Counted from the first letter of the stretch, positions 6,005 to 13,093 are shown. The stretch: DNA of 18,571 bases from an uncultured Collinsella sp. (GCA_900545555.1 UQZI01000037.1:1-18571); one strand, 5' to 3'. A program made the numbers and translations. The notes: generated by a model from the letters alone, not told the origin.

Positions 6005-6802
6005 ATGGGTCTTGAGGGAATCAAGCTGATTGCATGCGATTTGGACGGCACGTTGCTGCATCCGGGGGAGCGCGAGCCGCGTTCCGAGGCCTTTGAGCTT
6101 ATCGATGAGCTGCATCGTCGCGGTATCGTGTTTATGCCGGCGAGTGGCCGTCAATATGCGAGCCTGCGCTACCTGTTTGCCCCGGTGGCCGATGAACTCG
6201 CCTATGTATGCGAAAACGGAGCCCTGGTCATGAGCGAGGGGCGTGCCGTGGTCAAGCGTTCTATGGAGCGTGGCCTGGCCATGGATATCGCGAATGCCGT
6301 GGTTGCGTACCCCCATGCCGACGTGACCCTTTCGTGCGAGGGACACCTCTACACCATGAGCAGCAACGATGCGTTTGTTGACCACCTGCGTTATGAGGTT
6401 CATTGTGATGTGGCGGTAGTCGACCGTCCCGAAGACATTGACGAGGATGTCATTAAGATTGCCTTCCAGACGCCCGAGGCGGAGCAGCCGGCGGCGCTGG
6501 AGTATTTTGTGCGTCGCTTTAGCGACCGGGTCGATGTGATGACGTCGGGAACCGAATGGACCGACTTTATCGGCTTTGATTCGGGCAAGGGGTCCGCGCT
6601 TGCCGATTATGGTTGTGCGCTGGGGATCTCACCTAACGAAATGATGGCGTTTGGCGATAACGAAAACGATCGCGACATGCTCAACGTGGTGGGCCATCCC
6701 TATCTGATGGAGAGCTGCAATCCCAGCATGCGCGGTGTCAATGACCGTGTCCGCTACGTGCGCACGGTCGAAGAAGAGCTGCGTTGTCTACTTGCTGAGT
6801 AG
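6005..6802 (+). CDS. Cof-type HAD-superfamily phosphatase
   Basis: A 265-aa HAD hydrolase of the Cof/IIB class. Motif I is ACDLDGTLL (nucleophile D12, acid/base D14), motif II is PASGR, and motif III/IV are in DSGKGSAL and FGDNENDRDML, where the Asp residues bind Mg2+. The middle segment is the usual IIB cap. These enzymes dephosphorylate sugar phosphates, nucleotides or cofactors such as FMN or PLP; the exact substrate cannot be read from sequence. ATG 6005 is preceded by GGGGGAAA and gives MGLEGIKLIACDLDGT; longer frames would start inside the upstream terminator. It is a single gene after that terminator and converges with the Fur-type gene (15-bp gap). Confidence 0.93.
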   Translation: MGLEGIKLIACDLDGTLLHPGEREPRSEAFELIDELHRRGIVFMPASGRQYASLRYLFAPVADELAYVCENGALVMSEGRAVVKRSMERGLAMDIANAVVAYPHADVTLSCEGHLYTMSSNDAFVDHLRYEVHCDVAVVDRPEDIDEDVIKIAFQTPEAEQPAALEYFVRRFSDRVDVMTSGTEWTDFIGFDSGKGSALADYGCALGISPNEMMAFGDNENDRDMLNVVGHPYLMESCNPSMRGVNDRVRYVRTVEEELRCLLAE

Positions 6803-6817
6803 GCATGTCCCAAACAT

Positions 6818-7198
6818 CTACCGGCAGTCGGGGCAGAGACCCTCGAAGATGGTGTAGTGCGACGTGACGTGCCAGCCGATTTGCTCGGACGCCTTGGCGT
6901 CGAGCTGGGCATCGAAGGTGAGCGGTACGTCGATGACGCGGCTGCATGAGGTGCAGATGATATGCGCATGCGGCTCGATCGTGCGATCGAAGCGGCTGCC
7001 GCCCGGCGTCTTAATAGAGAGAATCTCCCCGGCATCGGCCAGGAGATTGAGGTTGCGGTAGACCGTGCCGCGGCTGATCTTGTCATCCTGTGCGCGTACG
7101 GCGTTGTAGATTTCGTCGGCGGTGGGATGGTTATAGCTTTGGCGCACAGCGTCAAGAACCAGCTTTCGCTGCTTGGTATTCCTTCTTTGCACCGCCAT
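6818..7198 (-). CDS. Fur/PerR-family metal-dependent transcriptional regulator
   Basis: A 126-aa ferric-uptake-regulator family protein. The N-terminal winged helix contains KQRKLVLDAV, HPTADEIYNAV and SRGTVYRNLNLLADAGEI (42-59), the Fur recognition-helix region. The C-terminal dimer domain has RFDRTIEPHAHIICTSC with D71, H77 and H79 as likely regulatory-metal ligands, and two structural-zinc CxxC pairs, C82/C85 and C122/C125. The Asp before the HxH makes PerR (peroxide sensing) a reasonable guess, but Fur or Zur cannot be excluded. The start is ATG 7198, with GAGG 3 nt upstream. It is last in a minus-strand run after the acylphosphatase-domain gene; a short palindrome just upstream may be an operator. 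Confidence 0.92.
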   Translation of the reverse strand: MAVQRRNTKQRKLVLDAVRQSYNHPTADEIYNAVRAQDDKISRGTVYRNLNLLADAGEILSIKTPGGSRFDRTIEPHAHIICTSCSRVIDVPLTFDAQLDAKASEQIGWHVTSHYTIFEGLCPDCR

Positions 7199-7246
7199 GC
7201 GCCTCGCCTCTTTTCTATCAACGGTCGTAGGTAAATGATACCGTAT

Positions 7247-7263
7247 TTAGCACACAATACTAA
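7247..7263 (-). promoter_or_regulatory. Candidate Fur/PerR-type operator
   Basis: An AT-rich imperfect palindrome (TTAG-N9-CTAA) overlaps the acylphosphatase-gene stop, 49 bp before the regulator's ATG. Fur/PerR proteins commonly bind AT-rich palindromes upstream of their own genes. The match to a Per or Fur box is loose. Confidence 0.3.
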
Positions 7264-7670
7264 TAACGAGGAATGAAACTGTCTTCATTGGCAAGTGGGG
7301 CTTGGGTCTGGGCTTCTACGAGGCGAAAACGCGTTCCCATGCGCTCGTAGGAAGCATGAAGCGCCTCGAGATGAGATAGGACGTTTGCCGGAGCTCCCTG
7401 TATCTCCATCTCGACCGAGCCGTCTTCCATGTTGCGCACCCAGCCGGTGAGCGTGCGTGCCTGCGCAAGGTTGGTGTTGGTAAAGCGAAAACCAACGCCT
7501 TGGACTTGTCCCGCCCAGCGCAGGAAATAGCGCAGGGGAGTGTCTTGAGTGGCCTCGTCGCTTGCGAGCACAGTAAGCCTGCGGCGCAACTCGAGCTCGA
7601 TGTTTGATGGTTTTTGAGGCTCTCGACTGCCGCCGGTGACGCTGGAGAAGAACGTATCGAAGAAGCCCAT
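7260..7670 (-). CDS. Acylphosphatase-domain protein
   Basis: A 136-aa protein whose residues 47-136 form an acylphosphatase domain: RYFLRWAGQVQGVGFRF (catalytic Arg at 62) and LTGWVRNMEDGSVEMEIQG (catalytic Asn at 80). Acylphosphatases hydrolyse carboxyl-phosphate bonds such as acetyl phosphate. Stand-alone family members are about 90 aa; here a 46-residue N-terminal part (MGFFDTFFSSVTGG, then a basic helix ELELRRRLTVL) is added, of unknown role. ATG 7670 lies 2 bp after the oxidoreductase stop, so translation is probably coupled; an upstream in-frame Met is far inside that gene. It is followed by the Fur/PerR regulator. Confidence 0.9.
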   Translation of the reverse strand: MGFFDTFFSSVTGGSREPQKPSNIELELRRRLTVLASDEATQDTPLRYFLRWAGQVQGVGFRFTNTNLAQARTLTGWVRNMEDGSVEMEIQGAPANVLSHLEALHASYERMGTRFRLVEAQTQAPLANEDSFIPRY

Positions 7671-7672
7671 CG

Positions 7673-8779
7673 CTAGGCCTGCTTGCCTGCGTCGGACGGG
7701 AAGGTAATGCCGGCCTGCTGGCGCACGGCATCCATGATGCGCAGTGAGACGAGCGTGACATCGCGGTAGTGGCCAAGCTCGTGGCGTCCCGCCGGGGTCT
7801 CCCAAATCTCTTCCTTAACGTTATCGATGCCGCCGATGGCGGTGATAAAGTCTGTCAGTTCGTATTCCATAGTGTTACTCGATTTGGGCAGGTCGAGCGC
7901 ACGGCCGTTGTCGCCCTGTTCGCGCGGTGCCTCGGTCGCCGAGCCGCGTACGACGTCGCCGCGATAGTCGATGCGGACGTTGCGGGGCGTGGACAGATGG
8001 TCGATCTGGATAGTGCCACGCTCGCCTTCGATCTGCGAGGGCAGCAGGTCATTTGTTATTTTGGAGTGCGCGAGCTCGACGGAGATACGGCCACCGCCGT
8101 AGCTGGCGAGGATGGAACCGCAGCCGTCGATGGGGCCATGCGTGAGCTGTCGCGTGGCGGGGTCGAGCAGAGTAGTCATGCTCGTAAGGCCAGAGGGCAT
8201 GCCGAAAATCTCGACCATGGGCTCGACGGTGTAGACGCCAATGTCCATGAGGGAACCCGATGCCATATTGCAGTCGAAGATATTGGTGGCGCGTCCCGCG
8301 AGAATCTCGTTGTAGCGCGAGGAATATTTGCCAAAGCGCAATGAGGCGCGGCGGATGGGGGCGATCTCGCTCAGAGCGTCCTCGATGGCGTGGAAGGCGG
8401 GATCGTGGAGGGGACGCATGGCCTCGAGGGCCACGACACCTGCTGCCTCGGCAGCGCGGAAGACTTTCAGCGCCTGCGCTTCGGTGGCGCAGAAGGGCTT
8501 CTCGACGATGACGTGCTTGCCACCGGCGATGCAGACAAGGGCCTGCTCGTAGTGAAGCGCGTTAGGGCTGCCGATATAGACGGCGTCGACGTCGGCGGCT
8601 GCCGCGAGCTCATCGAGTGAAGTAAAGTTACGCTCGCCACCGCGCTCGGCGGTAAAGGCGGCACCGCGATTGGCATCGCGTGAAAGCGTGCCCACAAACG
8701 CGGCTTGGTCGTTGGCGTTGATGACTTGGATAAAGTCGTCGGTGATCATGGATGTGCCGATGGTCGCGATGCGCAGCAT
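7673..8779 (-). CDS. Gfo/Idh/MocA-family NAD(P)-dependent oxidoreductase
   Basis: A 368-aa protein in the glucose-fructose oxidoreductase/inositol dehydrogenase family. The N-terminal Rossmann domain starts MLRIATIGTSMI (a slightly altered GxGxxA/G nucleotide loop) and contains DVDAVYIGSPNALHYEQA and the hallmark EKP (93-95, in VIVEKPFC). The C-terminal sheet domain includes GSLMDIGVYTVEPM, where the family's conserved Asp-Gly-His-type active-site region lies. Substrate cannot be assigned, probably a sugar or polyol derivative. ATG 8779 is preceded by AAGGGGGA. It precedes the acylphosphatase-domain gene and follows rnhA on the same strand. A second, broken family member lies at 16192-17211. 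Confidence 0.92.
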   Translation of the reverse strand: MLRIATIGTSMITDDFIQVINANDQAAFVGTLSRDANRGAAFTAERGGERNFTSLDELAAAADVDAVYIGSPNALHYEQALVCIAGGKHVIVEKPFCATEAQALKVFRAAEAAGVVALEAMRPLHDPAFHAIEDALSEIAPIRRASLRFGKYSSRYNEILAGRATNIFDCNMASGSLMDIGVYTVEPMVEIFGMPSGLTSMTTLLDPATRQLTHGPIDGCGSILASYGGGRISVELAHSKITNDLLPSQIEGERGTIQIDHLSTPRNVRIDYRGDVVRGSATEAPREQGDNGRALDLPKSSNTMEYELTDFITAIGGIDNVKEEIWETPAGRHELGHYRDVTLVSLRIMDAVRQQAGITFPSDAGKQA

Positions 8780-8852
8780 ACGTCCCCCTTGCGTTGTTTG
8801 GTCTACAGGATGAGTGTAGCGCGTGGGGATATAAAGCTGCGCGAAAACGCTA

Positions 8853-9338
8853 TTACAGGTCGCTCTCGTTAAAGCCGGTGTCGATATCGAGGTTGCTGCC
8901 GTCGGCCGCCGTGGTGGCGAGCTCATCGCAGCGCTCGTTGAGCTCGTGACCGGCGTGACCCTTAACCCAGATGAACTCAACCTTGTGCTTGCTTTTGGCG
9001 GTGAGTAGGCGCTCCCACAGGTCGCGGTTCTTGACGGGTTGCTTGTTGGCGGTTTTCCATCCGCGCTTTTTCCAGCCGTCGATCCAGTGCTTGTTAAAGG
9101 CGTTGACGACATACTGCGAATCGGAATGGACTTCGACCTCGCAAGGGCGGTTGAGCGCCTCGAGCGCCACGATGACCGCCATGAGTTCCATGCGGTTGTT
9201 GGTGGTCTTGGCATAGCCGCGCGAAAGCTCGGAGGTGAAGGTCTTGCCGGCGGGGTTGGTGTATTTGAGCACGGCGCCGTAGCCGCCGCGTCCCGGATTT
9301 GATCGGGCCGAGCCGTCGGTATAGATGATGACCTTCAC
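8853..9338 (-). CDS. rnhA: Ribonuclease HI
   Basis: This 161-aa protein degrades the RNA strand of RNA-DNA hybrids (R-loops, replication primers). The RNase H acidic active site is visible: D8 in IIYTDGSARSNPG, E51 in NNRMELMAVIVAL, D73 in VEVHSDSQYV, and the late Asp in HELNERCDELA; VKGHAGH is the C-terminal histidine loop. Length and order match E. coli RNase HI (155 aa), including the basic handle region WIDGWKKRGWK. The start is GTG 9338, with AAAGGA 6 nt upstream. It stands between the LysR-type gene and the oxidoreductase, all on the minus strand. Confidence 0.96.
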   Translation of the reverse strand: MKVIIYTDGSARSNPGRGGYGAVLKYTNPAGKTFTSELSRGYAKTTNNRMELMAVIVALEALNRPCEVEVHSDSQYVVNAFNKHWIDGWKKRGWKTANKQPVKNRDLWERLLTAKSKHKVEFIWVKGHAGHELNERCDELATTAADGSNLDIDTGFNESDL

Positions 9339-9376
9339 GGGCTTCCTTTCGTTGAGTGCATTTCATGTGAGTGACC

Positions 9377-9382
9377 ATTGTA
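9377..9382 (-). promoter_or_regulatory. Possible -10 element for rnhA
   Basis: TACAAT on the minus strand (5/6 match) lies 38 nt before the rnhA GTG. No -35 hexamer is seen at standard spacing. Confidence 0.3.
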
Positions 9383-9437
9383 GCGCCATGCCCGCCGGGG
9401 GCCAGCAATCTACGATTTCTACCCCGTCTTCCGACTG

Positions 9438-10340
9438 TTAGTTGGCATGGATGATGCGGTTGAGCTCGTCGAGGTATTGCTGCAAGAGGAGAGAGGGCTT
9501 GCGCTCGTCGTGCATGATGTAGCCAACGTGCATCGTTGGGGCGTCTGCTAGCGGGATCGATGCCATGCCCCATTGCATTTCATTGGAGAGGACACCGGTC
9601 GACAGGGTGTAACCGTTCGACGTGATAAGTAAGTTAGTAAGTGTTCCGCGGTCCGAGATTCGTATGTTGCGGTCGCAAGGGATATAGCTAAAAGGTTCCT
9701 CGGCGTAATAGAAGGAGTTTGAGGTTCCCTGCTCAAAGCTGTAGCGCGTATAGGGCGTGAGGTCGGCAAGGGACAGCTGCGGGCGGCGTGCGAGCGGGTG
9801 GCGCTCGCTAACGAAGACGTGGACCGTCGCGTCGAAGAGGGGATGGAAGCTTGCGCGGGCATCGGCGAAGGCCTTCTGCAGAACGCGGGCGTTAAAGTCA
9901 TCCAGATACAGAATGCCGATATCGCTGCGAAACGCACGGACGTCATCGATGATCTGCGATGTGGTGGTCTCGCGCATGATGAACTCGAACTTGCTGTCGC
10001 GGCAGCGCTCGACTACATTGACAAAGGCCTCGACCGAAAAGGCGTAGTGCTGGGCGGAAATGGCGAGGCGGGCTTGCGGGGTGCCACCGTCCTCGTAGCG
10101 TGCCTCGAGCATGTCGGCCTGCTCTACGACCTGGCGCGCATAGCCCAAAAGCTCGGTGCCGTCGTTGGTGAGCGTGACGCCGCGGCTGGAGCGCGTAAAG
10201 ATCTCCAGATGGAGCTCTTGTTCTAGGCTTTTGACGGCGTTTGAGATGTTGGACTGAGCGGTATAGAGGCGCTGAGCTGCGGCGTTGATTGAGCCGGACT
10301 CTGCCACGGCGATAAGAAAACGAAGCTGCTGGAGGGTCAT
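9438..10340 (-). CDS. LysR-type transcriptional regulator
   Basis: A 300-aa regulator with the standard LysR layout: N-terminal winged helix-turn-helix (MTLQQLRFLIAVAESGSINAAAQRLYTAQSNISNAVKSLEQELHLEIF across residues 1-48), then a periplasmic-binding-protein-like effector domain (about 90-295). It is transcribed away from the O-acetylhomoserine sulfhydrylase gene across a 275-bp gap with two perfect 10-bp palindromes, the usual arrangement when a LysR protein controls its divergent neighbour. The sequence resembles sulfur regulators of the CysB/CysR sort in role only by context; the effector (for example O-acetylserine or O-acetylhomoserine) is inference. ATG 10340 has AAGGACGG upstream. Confidence 0.93.
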   Translation of the reverse strand: MTLQQLRFLIAVAESGSINAAAQRLYTAQSNISNAVKSLEQELHLEIFTRSSRGVTLTNDGTELLGYARQVVEQADMLEARYEDGGTPQARLAISAQHYAFSVEAFVNVVERCRDSKFEFIMRETTTSQIIDDVRAFRSDIGILYLDDFNARVLQKAFADARASFHPLFDATVHVFVSERHPLARRPQLSLADLTPYTRYSFEQGTSNSFYYAEEPFSYIPCDRNIRISDRGTLTNLLITSNGYTLSTGVLSNEMQWGMASIPLADAPTMHVGYIMHDERKPSLLLQQYLDELNRIIHAN

Positions 10341-10356
10341 CGGTGCCCGTCCTTTC

Positions 10357-10387
10357 GATAGCTATCTAAAAAACCGATAACAGGTTA
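10357..10387. promoter_or_regulatory. Candidate LysR-family operator region
   Basis: Two perfect palindromes lie in the divergent gap: GATAGCTATC (10357-10366) and TAACAGGTTA (10378-10387); the second overlaps a 15-bp AACC-N7-GGTT dyad (10372-10386). They sit 15-50 bp upstream of the metY -35 box, where LysR activators normally bind. Confidence 0.5.
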
Positions 10388-10401
10388 GCGCTTTTAAGTG
10401 A

Positions 10402-10430
10402 TTGACCGAGCGAAACAATGCTCGTACTAT
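10402..10430 (+). promoter_or_regulatory. Sigma-70 type promoter of the O-acetylhomoserine sulfhydrylase gene
   Basis: TTGACC (10402-10407), exactly 17 nt, and TACTAT (10425-10430) give 5/6 and 4/6 consensus matches with optimal spacing. The spacer carries a GAGC/GCTC dyad. Predicted start is near 10437, giving a leader of about 180 nt. Confidence 0.75.
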
Positions 10431-10444
10431 TCAAAACACACAAA

Positions 10445-10466
10445 GGCGGTAGGTAATTAAGCCGCC
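10445..10466 (+). other. Leader hairpin 1
   Basis: GGCGG (10445-10449) pairs with CCGCC (10462-10466) around a 12-nt AT-rich loop, just after the predicted transcription start. It may stabilise the 5' end or be part of a larger leader fold. Confidence 0.4.
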
Positions 10467-10499
10467 CACGGAACCGGGATGTCAAAAGGAGGACCGCAT

Positions 10500-10553
10500 A
10501 TGAACTGCTTACCAAGACGAATGCCGGGCTCCTGTTTGCGCCCGTCGGCGTGA
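10500..10553 (+). CDS. Putative 17-aa Cys-containing leader peptide
   Basis: ATG 10500 is preceded by a very strong SD (AAAAGGAGGA, 10484-10493, 7 nt from GGAGG to the ATG) and encodes MNCLPRRMPGSCLRPSA, ending in TGA. Such an SD has no other gene to serve: metY has its own at 10604-10610. Cys codons are 3 and 12, and TTA, AGA and CGA codons, unusual for this GC-rich DNA, are present. Codon 12 (10533-10535) overlaps the left arm of the following hairpin. Position upstream of a sulfur-assimilation gene suggests translation-dependent attenuation responding to cysteine, but this is inference; I do not recognise the peptide. Confidence 0.6.
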   Translation: MNCLPRRMPGSCLRPSA

Positions 10554-10560
10554 TCAGGAG
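10529..10560 (+). promoter_or_regulatory. Leader hairpin overlapping the upstream ORF
   Basis: CTCCTG (10529-10534) pairs with CAGGAG (10555-10560), enclosing GCGCC/GGCGT (10538-10542 with 10547-10551) and a CGTC loop. CTCCT can instead pair with the uORF SD (AGGAG, 10487-10491), so two mutually exclusive folds exist. A T-rich stretch follows from about 10568, but not directly, so a classical terminator is not clear. Confidence 0.5.
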
Positions 10561-10615
10561 ACAGCGACTTACTTCTCTCTTATTTATTTACTTTCGTTCG
10601 ATCAAGGAGATCATC

Positions 10616-11926
10616 ATGAGCCAGTTCATCAACAACCCCGAGCACACCTTTGGTTTCGATACCCTGCAGCTTCATGTTGGCCAGGAGAGCGCCGACCCCG
10701 CATCCGACTCCCGCGCCGTGCCTATCTACCAGACCACGAGCTATGTGTTCCGCAACTCCCAGCACGCCGCCGATCGCTTTGGTCTTGCCGACGCCGGTAA
10801 CATCTACGGCCGTCTGACCAACTCCACCCAGGGCGTCTTTGAGGACCGTATCGCCGCGCTCGAGGGTGGCGTGGCCGGTCTTGCCGTCGCCTCCGGTGCC
10901 GCTGCCATCACCTATACCCTGCAGGCTCTTGCCCAGGCCGGTGACCACGTGGTGGCTCAGAAGACCATCTACGGCGGTTCCTACAACCTGCTCGAGCATA
11001 CGCTCTCCCAGTTTGGCGTCGGGACCACGTTTGTCGATGCTCATAACCTGGAAGAGGTTGAGGGTGCCATCAAGGACAACACCACGGTCATCTATCTCGA
11101 GACGCTCGGCAACCCCAACTCTGACATCCCCAACATCGACGCCATCTCCGAGATCGCCAAGAAGCACGGTCTGCCGGTTGTCGTCGACAACACTTTCGGC
11201 ACCCCGTATCTGTTCCGTCCGCTGGAGCATGGCGCCAACATCGTTGTCCACTCCGCAACCAAGTTCATCGGCGGCCACGGCACCTCGCTGGGCGGTGTGA
11301 TCGTCGACGGCGGTAACTTCGATTGGAAGGCGAGCGGAAAGTACGCCCAGATCGCTGAGCCCAACCCCTCCTACCATGGTGTTTCGTTTGCCGAGGCTGC
11401 CGGTCCCGCCGCCTTCGCAACCTATGTCCGCGCCATCCTGCTGCGTGACGAGGGTGCCTGCATCAGCCCGTTCAACGCCTGGGTCCTGCTCCAGGGCACC
11501 GAGACCCTGTCGCTGCGCGTCGACCGCCATGTCGAGAACACCAAGAAGGTCGTTGAGTTCCTGGCTGGTGACAGCCATGTCGCCAAGGTGAACCACCCGA
11601 GCCTGCCTGAGCACCCCGATCACGAGCTCTATCAGAAGTACTTCCCCAACGGCGGCGCTTCGATCTTCACCTTTGAGATTAAGGGTGGCCAGGAGGCAGC
11701 TTGGAAGTTCATCGATCATCTGCAGGTGTTCTCGCTGCTCGCCAACGTGGCCGACGTCAAGTCGCTCGTCGTGCACCCGGCTACCACCACGCACTCCCAG
11801 CTCTCTGCCGAGGAGCTCGCCGAGCAGAACATCACGCCCTCCACGATCCGTCTTTCCATCGGTACCGAGAACGCCGAGGACATCATTTGGGATCTGAAGC
11901 AGGCCTTCGCTGCGCTGGACGAGTAA
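10616..11926 (+). CDS. metY: O-acetylhomoserine aminocarboxypropyltransferase / sulfhydrylase
   Basis: A 436-aa PLP enzyme of the Cys/Met metabolism family, at the normal length for O-acetylhomoserine sulfhydrylase. It makes homocysteine from O-acetylhomoserine and sulfide in direct sulfhydrylation, feeding methionine synthesis. Visible features: FDTLQLHVGQ...SDSRAVPIYQTTSY near the N-terminus, the cofactor-binding SGAAAITYTLQAL, the VVVDNTFGTPYLFRPLEHGAN stretch (Asp pairing with the pyridine N), and the Schiff-base Lys 216 in VVHSATKFIGGHG. The C-terminal SLVVHPATTTHSQL is typical. ATG 10616 follows AAGGAGA; an earlier in-frame ATG lies in the leader hairpin. It has its own promoter and long leader and is divergent from a LysR-type regulator. 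Codon use is strongly C-ending, suggesting high expression. Confidence 0.95.
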   Translation: MSQFINNPEHTFGFDTLQLHVGQESADPASDSRAVPIYQTTSYVFRNSQHAADRFGLADAGNIYGRLTNSTQGVFEDRIAALEGGVAGLAVASGAAAITYTLQALAQAGDHVVAQKTIYGGSYNLLEHTLSQFGVGTTFVDAHNLEEVEGAIKDNTTVIYLETLGNPNSDIPNIDAISEIAKKHGLPVVVDNTFGTPYLFRPLEHGANIVVHSATKFIGGHGTSLGGVIVDGGNFDWKASGKYAQIAEPNPSYHGVSFAEAAGPAAFATYVRAILLRDEGACISPFNAWVLLQGTETLSLRVDRHVENTKKVVEFLAGDSHVAKVNHPSLPEHPDHELYQKYFPNGGASIFTFEIKGGQEAAWKFIDHLQVFSLLANVADVKSLVVHPATTTHSQLSAEELAEQNITPSTIRLSIGTENAEDIIWDLKQAFAALDE

Positions 11927-11985
11927 GGCGACTTGTGCAAGGACCCCTTGCGACTCGATAGGTATAACTGCATAAATGCCTGCTC

Positions 11986-12025
11986 AAGGCGCCTGCGCAA
12001 GCAATGGTTGCGCAGGCGTCTTTTC
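11986..12025 (+). terminator. Intrinsic terminator after the metY-type gene
   Basis: A 15-bp stem (11986-12000 with 12008-12022, one G-U pair) with a 7-nt loop runs into TCTTTTC. It is 59 bp past the stop codon. Confidence 0.9.
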
Positions 12026-12237
12026 TGCATAGGAAGGGCGCTATTACAGGGTTTTTGGCATGCTTTATGCATTCGAGTTGTGGAAAACTCCTGTTGAGAG
12101 GATGTGAGTTTTACGCAATTGACGTGCGCCTTTTGAGTAAAACCGCAGGTCGCGATTTGCTCGAGGTACTATGCAGCGCGATCGAATCACACGCAGCTCA
12201 AACGCAGCAAAAACGCACTACGGAGGTTTCCAGCTAC
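12026..12237. other. Upstream region of the secreted protein gene
   Basis: This 212-bp gap holds several short dyads (AAAACTC/GAGTTTT around 12083-12112, GTTTTAC/GTAAAAC around 12109-12145), a TTGACG with no -10 at standard distance, and the SD GGAGGT (12222-12227). I see no complete promoter, and no recognisable riboswitch (a c-di-AMP type was considered because a cell-envelope gene follows). Confidence 0.4.
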
Positions 12238-13014
12238 ATGAGGATCGATTCACGAAAACCGAAAGCCGCTGCCCTTTCCGCCGCTCTGACCGTGGCACTT
12301 TTGGCGGGCGCCGGCGCAACTGATGCCCACGCGGCAACACTGTCCGATACGGTTGGATCTACGCCGTCCGAGGCGACGCTGGTGCAGCCCGTCGACTACC
12401 GCGGCGATGGTTATGGTTCCATGCAGGAGTGGAACGCCTCGATGGAGGCCAAGCGCGATTCCCTTGAGATGCGCGCTCAGATCATTATGAATATGTATGG
12501 CGACTATGCTACCGATGACGAGCGCGCTGTGCTGCAGGGTTGTATCGACGGTGCGGGTAGTCTGTTGACGATGGGGGAGGTCGACGCGAAGTCGACCGAG
12601 CTCGATGAGCTGCGCACTGCGCTTGAGAATGCCAAGCGCGAAGCGCTCGAGGCCGCTGCCGCCGAGGCGGAGGCTGCCGAGGCCGCCCAGGCTTCGTATT
12701 ACAACGCCGGCTCCGGCTCGTCTTACACGTCTGCTGCGTATTACGCGAACGGCTCGGGTCTGACGCGCTCGAGCGGCGTCAATAACTATAACGGCCGCCG
12801 CGAGACTTATTACAGCAGCAACGTGTTGTATCACCACCGCACGGGCGAATGGACTCAGGATTCTGAGGGCTTCTGGCGCGATTCCGACGGCTATTACGTT
12901 GTTGCTGCGGGCGATATGGCCCAGGGCTCGACCTTTACGGGCTCCAAGGGTGATTGCAAGGTCTATGACTCCGGCTGCGCCGCCGGAACCACCGACTACT
13001 ACACCGGTTGGTAA
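12238..13014 (+). CDS. Secreted protein with coiled/Ala-rich centre and conserved-looking C-terminal domain
   Basis: A 258-aa exported protein. Residues 1-32 are a Sec signal peptide: basic start (RIDSRKPK), hydrophobic AAALSAALTVALLAGAG and an AHA cleavage site with cut after A32. Residues 110-155 are charged and Ala/Glu-rich (ELRTALENAKREALEAAAAEAE), probably a helix or coiled coil; 156-205 are a Ser/Tyr/Gly/Asn-rich low-complexity linker. The C-terminus (about 205-258) reads like a small folded domain, with GYYVVAAGDMAQGSTFTGS then GDCKVYDSGCAAGTTDYYTGW and two Cys that could form a disulfide. That end recalls the 3D/double-psi barrel-like tails of actinobacterial wall proteins, from memory only. 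ATG 12238 follows GGAGGT. Likely envelope-associated; function unknown. Confidence 0.85.
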   Translation: MRIDSRKPKAAALSAALTVALLAGAGATDAHAATLSDTVGSTPSEATLVQPVDYRGDGYGSMQEWNASMEAKRDSLEMRAQIIMNMYGDYATDDERAVLQGCIDGAGSLLTMGEVDAKSTELDELRTALENAKREALEAAAAEAEAAEAAQASYYNAGSGSSYTSAAYYANGSGLTRSSGVNNYNGRRETYYSSNVLYHHRTGEWTQDSEGFWRDSDGYYVVAAGDMAQGSTFTGSKGDCKVYDSGCAAGTTDYYTGW

Positions 13015-13042
13015 TCTGCCATAAGCAAAATACGCACATGAT

Positions 13043-13093
13043 GGGCGGGCGTCTTTACTGAGCTTTTAGGCAACGTAAAGCCGCCCTTTCTTT
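13043..13093 (+). terminator. Intrinsic terminator after the secreted protein gene
   Basis: The stem GGGCGG + CTTTAC (13043-13058, with a 4-nt bulge) pairs with GTAAAG + CCGCCC (13075-13086) and is followed by TTTCTTT. An outer CGCACAT/ATGTGCG dyad (13033-13039 with 13094-13100) brackets it. Confidence 0.8.

Noticed and set aside
8848..8859. 12-mer CGCTATTACAGG present here and at 12039-12050
   Set aside because: One copy overlaps the rnhA stop region and the other is intergenic; flanks do not match, so it is most likely chance.
10441..10502. Possible T-box (GGAGGACCGC resembles the AGGGTGGNACCGCG motif) or SAM riboswitch in the metY leader
   Set aside because: The T-box motif is incomplete, is better explained as the SD of the 17-codon ORF, and no specifier stem or SAM-I/SAM-IV core is seen.
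10580..11794. Long open frame antisense to the metY-type gene (and similar long antisense frames at 892-1710 and 13898-14557)
   Set aside because: They mirror the GC-rich codon structure of the real genes, lack SD sites and resemble no protein family.
12026..12237. c-di-AMP (ydaO-type) riboswitch upstream of the secreted protein
   Set aside because: None of the conserved core segments were recognised; only short dyads are present.
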